From assembly GCA_028671895.1 (NCBI GenBank), contig CM053813.1:45478501-45542500 (forward strand): a DNA stretch of 64,000 bases. The letters run 5' to 3'. This document shows positions 35,640-46,260 of this stretch, in pieces. The first letter of the stretch is position 1; every line of letters starts with the position of its first letter. The position numbers and the translations under genes are program-made. The DNA comes from Oenanthe sinensis. Lineage: Eukaryota > Streptophyta > Magnoliopsida > Apiales > Apiaceae. The notes beneath the pieces were generated by a model. It was not told the DNA's origin, made no database searches, and saw only the letters and a program-made list of their open reading frames with translations.

Positions 35640-36889
35640 TGTTGGTCCCTGATATTGTAGAAGGGGGGTTGAATACAATATCTAAAAATTAATCACGGAA
35701 TAATTGGATTAAAAATATTATTTTAATTACTCGCGAAATATTAATTATAATGAAATACTGTTCAAGTGAAAGATATAATTTTAACTTGATTAGTATTACA
35801 CAATTAATAAGTAGAAAGATTATATAACTGTTAAAAAGCTTAGAACGATTTTGACATGAACTGTTCGCGTTTAACAATTATATTCCAAACTCAGCACAGA
35901 AATCTGTGAATATTACAATGCAGATAAATTACTGAATTTGATCTGATTTTCTAACTTCTTAACAATTGAACAACTGAAAAAGTGAAGAGATCATCTCATA
36001 TTTATAGAGATTTGAAATGGCTGCTATGACCTTTATGAGTATGACTTAATTTCAAGAAAATAAGTCTGTATGACTTATTTTAACACTTGTATGACTTATA
36101 AAAGACTGGGCATGACTTTCTGAGCTCGGTATGACTTATTAAAACTCGGTATGACTTATCAAAAGCTCGGTATGACCTTTTGAAAGTCATATCCGGATTT
36201 TATTTAATTAAATAAATCGGTATGACTTATTTTAATTAAACAAAAACAACTCAGCATGACCTTTTCTAAAAGAAAACTCGGTATGACTTATATAACATAT
36301 ATATATATAGCTCGGTATGACTTATTTAAGTCATATTCGGTATGACTTATTTAAATCATACTCGGTATGACTTATTTAAGTCATATTCGAAATATATATA
36401 TATATATAAGTCATATTAATCCATTTCTTGATTTCTCTTTGTCTTCTGATCTTGAAACCTCTTGATTTAAATGAAGAATAAATATTATTTTAGTTGACAC
36501 ACAAATGTACTGTCTGGTTCATTTGTGTCATACTAATAAATATTCTCCATTTAATTACTTTTAAATAGAGGCCTTCTGTCATTTCTTCTGCTTCACTGAT
36601 TTCAATCTTCTTCTGGAATCTACTGTAGTAATCACTTGAAATCTTCTGTACCTTCTGTCTTCTATAGAAGTACTACCACAATATTTTTACTAACGCTTGA
36701 ACATATAAATGAACTTCTTCCAGTGTTGAGTAGCAATCCCACAAAATACTTCTGATACTTGGATCCTCTGTGATTAGTTGACTGTCTTTGTCTTGATTCC
36801 TGTTTAGTGTTTAGTATTTACTTCTCTTTATCAGTTAGAGTTGAGTTGCCATCTAATTATTACAAATAGGCCTAGTCATATGCCTTTCA
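35640..36889. mobile_element. solo LTR, 1.25 kb, with internal repeat array
   Basis: Starts TGTTGGTCCCTGATATTGTA and ends ATGCCTTTCA. It is flanked by an exact 5 bp direct repeat, ACACT (35635-35639 and 36890-36894). The AGAAGGGGGGTTGAATAC block soon after the left end is a motif I associate with plant Ty1/copia LTRs. No internal domain or second LTR is present. A tandem array (36024-36415) occupies the middle. Confidence 0.75.
36024..36415. repeat. degenerate array of CTCGGTATGACTTAT motifs
   Basis: About a dozen spaced copies of (CT)CGGTATGACTTAT, separated by short variable AT-rich spacers. Some copies are followed by the partial inverse AAGTCATA, so short foldbacks are possible. The array lies inside the 1.25 kb solo LTR. 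Confidence 0.7.
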
Positions 36890-36894
36890 ACACT

Positions 36895-37447
36895 TTTCCA
36901 GAAAAAATTTCTAAGAAAACAGAAAAAAATGAATATACGTTCCATTTGGATATTTTCCAAGGAAAAAACAGGAAAACTAAAAAACCTTGTTTTCTAAATT
37001 ATAACTGTGATTTAGAAAATTTTGGAAAAAAGCTTTTAGATGTTTTCTAATCTTTAAAAACAGAAAACACGGTAAACTTTTGCTGGAAGAGCTGGAGATC
37101 CTCTTCGAACCCTAGGACTACAGGAGTTTTTTAACCTTATGTGACTAATACATGTATAGTTTTGGTGGGTGATTTGATACATCAAAATAATAGTACCCAA
37201 ACCATTAACAAGAATTAACATATATGTGATCATTTATTATTCTAATAAATTGTAATTTAATTTCCTTTTTAAAATACAATAAATGTTTGTATTAATATGA
37301 ATTTATTTGATTTTAATTATATAGAAAATTTAAAAATTGAATTTCTATAAATATATAGTGTTACAACAACTATCTATTAAATAATTTTTTTTTGTTTTTT
37401 TATTAGAAATAAAAATTAAAACTAGAAAATTGATCCGAATTAATGAT
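36895..37447. other. intergenic block between two solo LTRs
   Basis: A/G-rich sequence rich in GAAAACAGAAAA-like words, with similar words in the opposite sense at 38100-38190 beyond the next LTR. This suggests that LTR inserted into an older AT-rich repeat. No gene seen. Confidence 0.35.
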
Positions 37448-37452
37448 GTACG

Positions 37453-38093
37453 TGTAATATCACGTATTTTTTCTAGAATAATAAAATAGATTAATAATAA
37501 AAAGGATTAAAATTGGATAGATATTAAGAATTAAAATTATATTAGAATAACGTATTTTCGAATATGGGTCGGATTAGATTCATATTTGATTTTGGTGTAG
37601 GGTTTTGAAACTTTATATATATATTGAGATCTCCTTATTTTTTCATATTCTTTTCGAGATACCAAGACTAAACAGTTGCAAATCTCTCTCGATACACAAA
37701 TCCTTATTTTTTTTATTCATCTTTGTTTGCAAAATTCGTAGGATTTTTCATACACAATTCAACTGTCTTGTAAAATTCATTATAAATTCATCATAAGTCG
37801 GAATAAGAATAAGAAAGTGTATCGAAAAATTATGTGCATAGTTATCGTATCGAAAATTATGTTTTGTTATATGTATTACTTGTTACTTGGCCCGACTAGT
37901 TGGATTAGTTAGTTACTTGTAATTTTGAGGAAAATGAAGTGTATTGAATTTCGAGGATTTTAGATTTGGAGTAGATTGGTTGTTGATTCGTCATTGTTAG
38001 CTGCGCGTAATAATTAGCTTTGTAATAGAGATTTAGATTAATAATTGTATAGTTTTGCTCGAATTAATAGTCCGAAAAAGGCGGGCTGTTACA
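37453..38093. mobile_element. solo LTR, 0.64 kb
   Basis: Begins TGTAATATCACGTATTTTTT and ends GGCGGGCTGTTACA. It is flanked by GTACG (37448-37452) and GTACA (38094-38098), a 5 bp TSD with one mismatch. The TGTAAT...GTTACA ends resemble plant Ty3/gypsy LTRs. No internal domain. Confidence 0.65.
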
Positions 38094-38604
38094 GTACATG
38101 TTTTTGGAACATGTTTTCTCTGTTTTTGATAGTTTCTTAGAAATGAAAAATTGAGAAAATTTTAGAAAACTTAGAAACAGAAGAGTGGAAAAAATCTTCA
38201 CAAGTAACAGCCCCTTGATATTTATGCTCACCAACTAATCTTATAGTGACATGGGAATAACCCAAAAACATGTTGAAACAATGACAAGCGCAGACTTTTT
38301 AATGTGTCTAGATAGCATCTTCATTTGCTGAAACTCTGAAAGTAAAATTGTTATTCAGACAATCTATACCAGAAAGGAGATATGAAGAAGGGGAATTTAA
38401 CATATTGGACTCTTGACAAAGAAAAGTTGGATTGTTTCACAGAAAAAAGCCTTCGCATAAAGCATCAAGTAATACAAGTTCATAATTAATACTTCCGATT
38501 AAACAGAAAACAAAGTAACTGCATGCAGATGCAATGCATAGTAATTGTTTCTACTCTTCTCCATGTAGATTCTACTTGGTCTTGTTGCCTTTGATTTTCA
38601 ATCC

Positions 38605-41600
38605 TCAGCGTTGGGAACTAAAAAGAGCTCTGCTAATTATACCAGTGGCTTCAATATAACGATCAACACACCTGGAAATGCAGCTACTTTCGCCACTGCT
38701 CAAGCTACTGCCAGGTTTTGTGATGCACTTGTCAAAGCACTTTCCCCTAACAGTCTGATCCATCAAAGAATAATTTTAGACTGCATAATATCAAATAAAT
38801 GACTGAATTATAGTATATGCTCCATGATCTATTGGACTGTCAACTGATACAAGAAAGAAATTGTATCAATTTGCACGTTCATATAGCCGTGCTTGTTGAA
38901 AATTATCTCAAAGATATATATGCTATGATGTTTATTGATTTTTATTATTGACATAGCTGATGGGTTGAAAAATATGTTTATACAATTTGGACAAAAATAA
39001 CTTAATCCAAAAAAGAAAATAAAACTCACATCTACTCAGAGACGGAGGCAGGGGAGGCAGTTTGGGGCGGCCGCCACCCCAAACTCTGAAATTGATATAA
39101 AATTAGTTATAAGAAGTATTATTTTATATTAAAAATTTAATGATTTAAGAGTAAATTTATAGAATATATCAACATTGCCCCCTCAAAATATGTGTTTATG
39201 TGAATAATTTATAATCATTTTCTTAATATTTGATGTTATTTTGATTTTTTTATAAATTTAACTATATATATTAGATTATATTAAAAAATTCTTATTATTT
39301 ATAAGTTTTTTGCTAATAAATTAATATATAAATATTTATAAAATTTTTATATTTTTATTATATATAAGAGTATGAGTAACCTTGAAGTGGATCCACTCAA
39401 AGAAGCAAAATGCAATCAAACTACAGATGTTGTTATTTAGTCAGTTAAAGACAAGTTAAAATATGTAGTGGGCACATCAAAACTAAGTGATCCTGTACGT
39501 GGCTAACAACAATTTAACTGCCCCTGCAGTTTTAAAGCATGTCTGTAATGATAATGTCCAATAAAAGAAACTAACTTACAGGATACACATTAATGTTAAT
39601 GTCTCATTCGAATTAAAAAAAAGTGTAGAAGTTTGTGTGTTTGTTTAGGCTTGAAAGTTGCCTAATCCAAGCACAAGTTCTTCGTCTGAATATATAAATC
39701 AGTAAATGAAGAAGTGATAACTCAGGTTAGTTAAGACTTGAAGAGCTGGCTAAAAATGGGTTCTAAACATACACGAGATTGTGAAGATTCTAAACAAGCA
39801 CATAATTGAATTTTAACTAATTACCCCTCATTTCTGACTTAAAATGAGGCTCTAAGTTCATTTAGCATATAAACAATTTTAAGGGTGCTATAGCGTCTAT
39901 CTTAACCCTAAAAGCTAGCTTAATGCGTGAGATGCCCCTTCCACAATAATCTTATCAATTACACATCGGGGCTTGGAATACACAACTGATAGTTCCCTTC
40001 ATTTTGTGTGATTGTAATTCAATTGCACAAAATGTATTTTGTGTGATTGTAATTATAAGTAATGAGTGCTTAACTTTGATACCCTGCTTAACTTTGATAC
40101 CCCTCGTCCTTAGTTATCAAATGTCAAAGGTTCGAGCCTCACTGGAGGCAAATGTGTGCATGAACATTTAATCCCTCATAATTGACCTTATGGACGGTTG
40201 GGAACATGAATTTCATTTTAAATTCTAGATTTGATCAAATGATATGTTTGGGTAATTGTAAGAATTTGAATTCCCAAACATTCAAATATTAGTACAAATA
40301 TGAGAATTTGAAATGACAAGTCAAATTCTATCCATTTAGGGGGGGGAAAGGTCAAATTCTATCCTTTGAAATCCATCGTTTGAAATGAAATACATGTTTC
40401 CAAACGGGTTAAATGGCTTAAACATCATTGAACTGCCCCCTAAGTTGCAGTTGGGTAACTGAACTCAAAAAGGTTGCAGTCAACTCATTAAACTGATAAA
40501 AAGTTAAATTTAGGTCACTGCCGTTAACATGCATAACGGAATGAACGGAAATCAAGTTTCTTTGCTAAAACATAACTGAACTGCCCCTAAGTTGCAGTTG
40601 GGCAACTGAACTTAAAATTTTATAAAATCTATAATTTATAAATTTCTGTTATAAAAACTAACAGATTTATTTAGAAAAAAAAAACTAACAGATTTATTTA
40701 GTAAAAAAAACCAACAGATTTATTTAGTAAAAAAAACTAACGGATTTATTTAGTAAAAAAAACCAATGAATTTATTTAGTAAAAAAAACTAACGGATTTA
40801 TTTAGCAAAAAAACCAATGAATTTATTTAGTAAAAAAATAACGGATTTATTTAGCAAAAAAAAAACGGATTTATTTAGTAAATAACAACTAACGGATTTA
40901 TTTAGTAAATAAATAATAATAGATTTATTTAGCAAAAAAAACTAACTGATTTATTTATTAAAAAAATAATAAAAAATTGATTTATTTAGAAAAAAACAAA
41001 AAAAAACGGATTAATTGTTAACGGCAGTGACCTAAATGCAACCTTTTTGCGTTTGGTTATCCAATTGCAACTTAGAGGGCAGTTCAGTGATGTTTTAGCA
41101 AAGATGAGTTAACTGAATCCGTTAAAGTCAAACGTGAGTTAACGATTGTGCAATTTTATTTCAGTGTAATGACCTGATTGCAACTTTTATTTAGTGTAGT
41201 TAGTCGATTGTGAACTTTTTGAGTACAATGACCCGGTTGCAACTTGAGGGTGAGTTTGATGATGTTTAAGCCATTTAACCCGTTTCCAAACACAATCTTA
41301 GGTACTTACAATTAAGTTTCAACCTCGTGTATTTACACGTAATTCAGAAGTTGTTAAGTTAAATTATTACAGACAGCAACTTAAAAACATAACAGTTGCA
41401 CATAATTAGAAACATATAGTAAAATAACATACTCAACAAGATAAACAAGCATAACAATAGATATAAAATTGAAGAGCATGAATTGGGGTGGGACCTCGAG
41501 AAACTCCTCAGCATAGGCCTGGGCGAGTTGGGTTTTGAGTTGATTCATAAAATCTTCTTGTGAAATAGGAGGGGGTGATCCAGAGCTTGCTGATGATGTC

Positions 41601-41614
41601 GAAAACGAATCCAT
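38605..41614 (-). CDS. TIM13: mitochondrial import inner membrane translocase subunit Tim13
   Basis: Small Tim chaperone of the mitochondrial intermembrane space. With Tim8 it forms the hexamer that escorts hydrophobic precursors to the inner membrane. Two minus-strand exons: 41614-41495 (40 codons) and 38754-38605 (50 codons with the TGA), joined in phase 0, giving 89 residues, the normal size. Exon 1 ends KTQLAQAYAEEFLE. Exon 2 begins TVRGKCFDKCITKPGSSL and holds the twin CX3C motif: Cys46/Cys50 and Cys65/Cys69 (CISRC), 14 residues apart, which form the two disulphides. It ends ATGIISRALFSSQR. The 2.74 kb intron contains a Mutator-like MITE (40406-41281) and another repeat fragment near 39038-39100. 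A plus-strand reading frame across exon 2 is only its antisense shadow. Confidence 0.93.
39038..39105. repeat. transposon-like fragment in the Tim13 intron
   Basis: GAGACGGAGGCAGGGGAGGC followed by a G/C-rich palindromic stretch (TTTGGGGCGGCCGCC and ACCCCAAA) resembles terminal sequence of common plant transposons. Family and limits unresolved. Confidence 0.35.
40406..41281. mobile_element. Mutator-like MITE with internal tandem repeats, in the Tim13 intron
   Basis: 876 bp element. Both ends read GGGTTAAATGGCTTAAACAT inward, and the inverted similarity continues, interrupted, for about 200 bp (AAGTTGCA, GGTCACTGCCGTTAAC, GGGCAGTTCAGT). It is flanked by an exact 10 bp direct repeat, GTTTCCAAAC (40396-40405 and 41282-41291), typical of Mutator-like insertion. 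The centre (about 40640-41010) is a tandem array of a unit of about 27-30 bp, AACGGATTTATTTAGTAAAA, in roughly a dozen variant copies. No coding capacity. Confidence 0.85.
40640..41010. repeat. tandem array of GATTTATTTAG units inside the MITE
   Basis: Roughly a dozen copies of (CT)AACGGATTTATTTAGTAAAAAA, unit length varying through the A-run. Expected to be hypervariable. Confidence 0.75.
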
Positions 41615-43788
41615 TTTAACGCCGCTCTCTCTGTCTTGTCTGATTCTCTAAAACCCTTCTCTCTCTTGCCTGCAATACCCACTACAATATCATAATGATA
41701 TAATTATAATTTTTGTTTCAATTTATTTTTTTAATTAAATTTAAATAAAATTATTAATTATTTAATTTAATTTTAGAAACTGAAAATAAATTTTAAATTA
41801 TATTATATATACTTTCTAGCAATATAATTTTTTTCAATTACATAACAGATGTATTTTGACGGTCAAAATGTAATTAAGATTGAAAAAAAATCAAATAAGA
41901 CTCATAAATCAATACATAAATTAATGAGAATGAGAAACCAAAAATAAAGTAAGTTTCCTCCTATTGTGAATAAAATGATTATACTTTGATTCATACAGTA
42001 TTTTGATATACAATTTTTTTTAAATATTATTTTAATATACACAATCTTTTACAAAATACAATCATTTTATTCACGATATGAGAAAAATTACCTGAGATTT
42101 ATTTCAGATTCCTTATTCCCTCAATTAATACAGAAAAGTAATAATTATATGATATGTTATATTTATATATATGTACTTAGGGATTTTTGTAATATTTTTT
42201 TATTTATATTAAAAAAGACCGTATTTGAAAGTATCCACGCTTGCACTAACGACTTCTGTTCTCCTTATTATTGGTGTTTGTAAATTTAATTTAGAGAGAT
42301 AAAAACAGTATCACAACTTGGATACAATAAAAGTATGCTTCGTGATTGAACTTGTATGTACGGATTGGAGGGGTCAGTGTTTAGGGCAAAATATAATGGG
42401 CTGGTCATGGAGCCCAACTGACAATTATAATTAAGCAGCTGGTGGGCACTGTGATCAATATATGAGAACATTGTTACGTCTCAGAGAGTATTTGTTACTA
42501 GAAATATTCTTTCCCTCAGCTAAAAAAAATGTAACGTAATAGTGATCATTTATTTTCCAAGCTAAAAAATACTTAAAATTTTATTATTATTTTTTTATAT
42601 AATAATAAAAGTGATTTTTAAATTAAATTTTAATATATACAAAATATCTATTTACTTTAATTACTTATTTTGATTGTTCTAATTTGACTATTATCCCGTT
42701 TAAAGTTTACATCTATGGTTAAACACTTAAACCTCTTTTAAGTAATACTTTAGGAGCTGGAAAAATTAATTTATCGGATTTATTATTTTATTGTTAAATA
42801 AATATATATTATTTTATAAATTCATACATATTAACGTACATAATTTATAGTACGTTTAAAGTTAGTAATGTTAAAAAATAAACTCATACACTAGCTATAA
42901 GCAAATCATAACGTTTAAATGTTAAGTATGCATTTATATGAGAATTATTATGATGAGAATAATAATTTTGAAATTATTCAAAATTTAAAGAATTATTTAA
43001 AAACAATAATCATGAATCATATTAGAATCACGTCATCCAAACCTGTCATCTAAATAAGCATATCGAATAATATATATATAACTCAAACCAATTATTTACT
43101 ATCACTTGAGCAGAATATAGAGAAGACGTTTCAATTATACATACTCTACAAAAATTAAGAATTTAGAATTAATTTAAATTTAGTGTGAGTGAAAAAAATG
43201 AATATAAATTCATAATTTTAAAAAAAATTGAATTTTCTATAACATATTGTATATATAAAATTGAGTAAATATAACTTTTTATTTTTATTAGGGCCTTAAG
43301 ATTTATTTTATAATTATTATTTAAATACATTTAACGAAAATATTATTTTATTTTTGGCCAAATTAAGACTATAGAAATTTATTATTTAATCGAGATTAAG
43401 ATTATTTTTGGCCAAACTTATATTAGGTTATACGCCAAATTTTATTTTTTACTTGTAATAATGAAAATACTTATAAATGAAAAGTATTTTTTGTAAGATA
43501 GTTGAAACAACCATTATTAAAGTACCGTACATAATGGAATTCATGAATAAACATTAAATTTGAACTATAGAATTAGTTGTTTTTAAATATATACTTTATC
43601 GAGGCTTAGAATTGAACAATCTTAAATCATGGGTAGAAATTTATCATTCTTCAAAGTTAACTTTGAATATTATTTTTATTGTATAATTGTTAATTTGGTA
43701 TTGATTTTGAAAATTGTTTGGTATTGTTTTTGAAAATAATATAATAATGAAAGAGAGGTTAATTAGTTGAGAAACTATATATGAAGGA
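41615..43788. other. Tim13 5' flank and AT-rich intergenic DNA
   Basis: The Tim13 leader is C/T-rich on the plus strand just after 41620 (CCGCTCTCTCTGTCTTGTCT, i.e. GA-rich in the mRNA sense). The rest is very AT-rich. No gene or complete repeat seen. Confidence 0.4.
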
Positions 43789-43790
43789 AG

Positions 43791-43791
<1 letters not shown>

Positions 43792-43860
<69 letters not shown>
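43792..43860. repeat. (TA)n microsatellite, about 69 bp
   Basis: Uninterrupted TA dinucleotides, bounded by GGAAGC on the left and GCGTTTC on the right. Likely length-variable and hard to assemble. Confidence 0.95.
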
Positions 43861-43863
<3 letters not shown>

Positions 43864-43925
43864 TTTCTTCTTGTTTTGAAATATATTATATACACACACT
43901 ACATATAAACTTACATAATCAATTT

Positions 43926-44049
43926 GTAAGTTCCATGGTTTTGAACTACAAGATATAATTAATAACTAGCGCTAAATCCGGGGTCTATGTAAGTTCCATG
44001 GTTTTGAACTAGAAGATATAATTAATAACTAGCACTAAATCCGGGGTCT
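43926..44049. repeat. tandem duplication, 63 bp unit, two copies
   Basis: Two nearly identical copies start GTAAGTTCCATGGTTTTGAA (43926 and 43989) and end CTAAATCCGGGGTCT. In reverse complement each contains GCTAGTTATT after CCCCGGATTTAG, which recalls a Helitron 3' end (CTAGT); that reading is tentative. Confidence 0.7.
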
Positions 44050-44319
44050 TGAGTATTTCTTATCATATTATTTAATTTAATATAATATTATTTAATTTTG
44101 ATAATATTATATATATTTGAAATTTTATTTTTTTTGATTTGATTGTATATTTTAATAGACTTTTAATATTTAAAAAATATTTGTTCACTAATATACATAT
44201 CAACACACACATAATGTATTTATATATTATATATGATCCTATGTTTAAAATTTAATCTTATTTATAACTTGAGTCTATATTTTATTTTAATCTTATTTTA
44301 TATTTTATATTATTTTAAT

Positions 44320-44715
44320 AAAAAATCTAAAATAAAATTATAAAGGTAAGATATGTAACAACCTTTATTTAGATTTCATATAATTGGCATCTAACATCAT
44401 CTTATAGTATAAACTATTTCATTTTCGAATCATATTATTATTATATTAATTCTATATTTTGATCCAATTATTTTATATAATATATTTGATCTTATACTTT
44501 TTTTATATTTTATATTTTTTTAATGAAAAATTTAAAATAAAATTATAAAGGTAAGATACGGTAATAACCTTTATTTAGATTTGATCTAATTGGTCATATA
44601 ATACATCTGAAATCATCTCATAGTATCAACTATTTCATTTTCGAATCATATTATTGTTATATTAATTCTATATTTTGAGCCAATTATTTTATATAATATA
44701 TTTGATTTTATATTT
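44320..44715. repeat. tandem duplication of about 205 bp
   Basis: Two diverged direct copies share AAAATAAAATTATAAAGGTA, CTATTTCATTTTCGAATCAT and CCAATTATTTTATATAATAT, offset by about 205-216 bp. Non-coding. Confidence 0.7.
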
Positions 44716-45738
44716 AATATCACATTTTAATTGAATTATAATTAATTTAAAAGTCAAAATAAAACTAAATGTGTGATAAAATAAAATTTGATGGTAGTCT
44801 GACTTATGTAATAAGGGTCTAAAATTAAAATTAAAAATCCAATTAACTCATTGGTTATAAACTTATATTTGGCACAAGTGGTTAGAGGTTTAATTTCTCA
44901 TAATAACATAAATTCAAAAATTTTAATATTAATTAAAAAGTAGGGACACTTTTTTATTTTATATAAAATAGGGATATATTTATAATTTTACAACCCATTT
45001 TATTGGCTCATTTTGCCCGCATATTATATATAGAAACAGATTAGGTTAAGATTAAGTTTCATCTAGAAGATACAATTAATTAGGTTAATAAAAGAGTAGA
45101 AAATGAAAGGTTACTTACTATTTCATATATACCACTTATTGGATAAACAAGTAAAATATATATTTCTAGTAAAAAATTATCTTTGGTTATTCAGTTGGGA
45201 GGTGGGCTAATGAGTTGAACTGAAACTAGCCAACTTGATAGTTGTATATATACTGGTGATAAGAAAAAAAGATAGTTGTATATATACTTATGTACCGTAA
45301 ATCTATACTATATAAATTGACCAAGTACTAAAAAAAATACACACACATATACATAGATATATACATATACATGGTGTGGGGGAGGGGTATGGTTTGGCAT
45401 TTTCAACTGCAAGAAAAAGAAGGCAGGCAGTGGGAAGGTAGTGTCAAACTTTGCCACCGCCTAACTAGGCATACCTACGAAATCCACATACTCTCGTTCG
45501 TTCTTATATATATGCATGTTATCTTTTTCCATCCCCAAACCCCCCACCCCCATGGACCATAAGAGCGATCAAGCATGGCCTGAAAAATAGGTGGTCCTCC
45601 CTCTATAACCTCTCTTTCACTCGCCCCCCCCCCCCCCTTCCCCCCCTCTCTCCCACAATTACTCGATAACAAGATAACTACACAATACTACTGCAGTAAT
45701 AGTACTTGACTATACGACATATATACTCTCCCATCCAA

Positions 45739-45770
<32 letters not shown>

Positions 45771-46260
45771 TCCGTAGTTTCAAATTTTGAAAGAAAAAAT
45801 GTATGTTTTAACAGAAGATGATGGAGGCCCTATGTGTATGCATTACAGATTTACTGCATGCCCATAATATTATTATATTATAGCAGTGTGAAATTAAATT
45901 TTCGTCCAAAATTTGACAACAGCAGCATCGTACAAATATGGGTTACACCTACTTTCATATGCTGTTGAGAGTTCGATTCTTGTTTCATTTATTCATTAGT
46001 TAAAATGCTTTTTACACTGAACATATTTATATACATATACTGCATGCTAGACTGCTAGTATATATGTCACCACACTAGAATTGGACCACTTACATATGCC
46101 TATATATAATATTAATGTACGTATAAGAGGGTACCACTGTATAAATTAATCATATGTGTATGTATGGTAGCTAGTCGTCTAGAAAAGATCACATGAGTTG
46201 CTATCTCCACCCTAGCTAGCTACCTAAACATGAGCATGAACGATATATATATATATATAT
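44716..46260. other. intergenic, less AT-rich block at 45360-45720
   Basis: Mostly AT-rich. Around 45360-45720 the composition changes (GGGGGAGGGG, long C runs near 45610-45650) and a TATA-like ACTATATAAATTG lies at 45306-45318, so an unannotated transcript is possible, but no reading frame or known RNA was recognised. AT microsatellites flank it (about 45743-45770 and 46241-46260). Confidence 0.35.

Noticed and set aside
36024..36415. CRISPR-like spaced repeats
   Set aside because: Spacers are short, variable and AT-rich, repeats are degenerate, the context is a plant LTR and no cas genes exist.
38611..38802. Plus-strand reading frame of 63 residues with a peptide-like translation
   Set aside because: It is the complement of Tim13 exon 2, which has the twin CX3C motif and joins in phase with exon 1.
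40085..40165. Possible third SINE (GGTTCGAGCC B-box-like word)
   Set aside because: No A box at the right distance, no shared body with the SINE family, no TSD.
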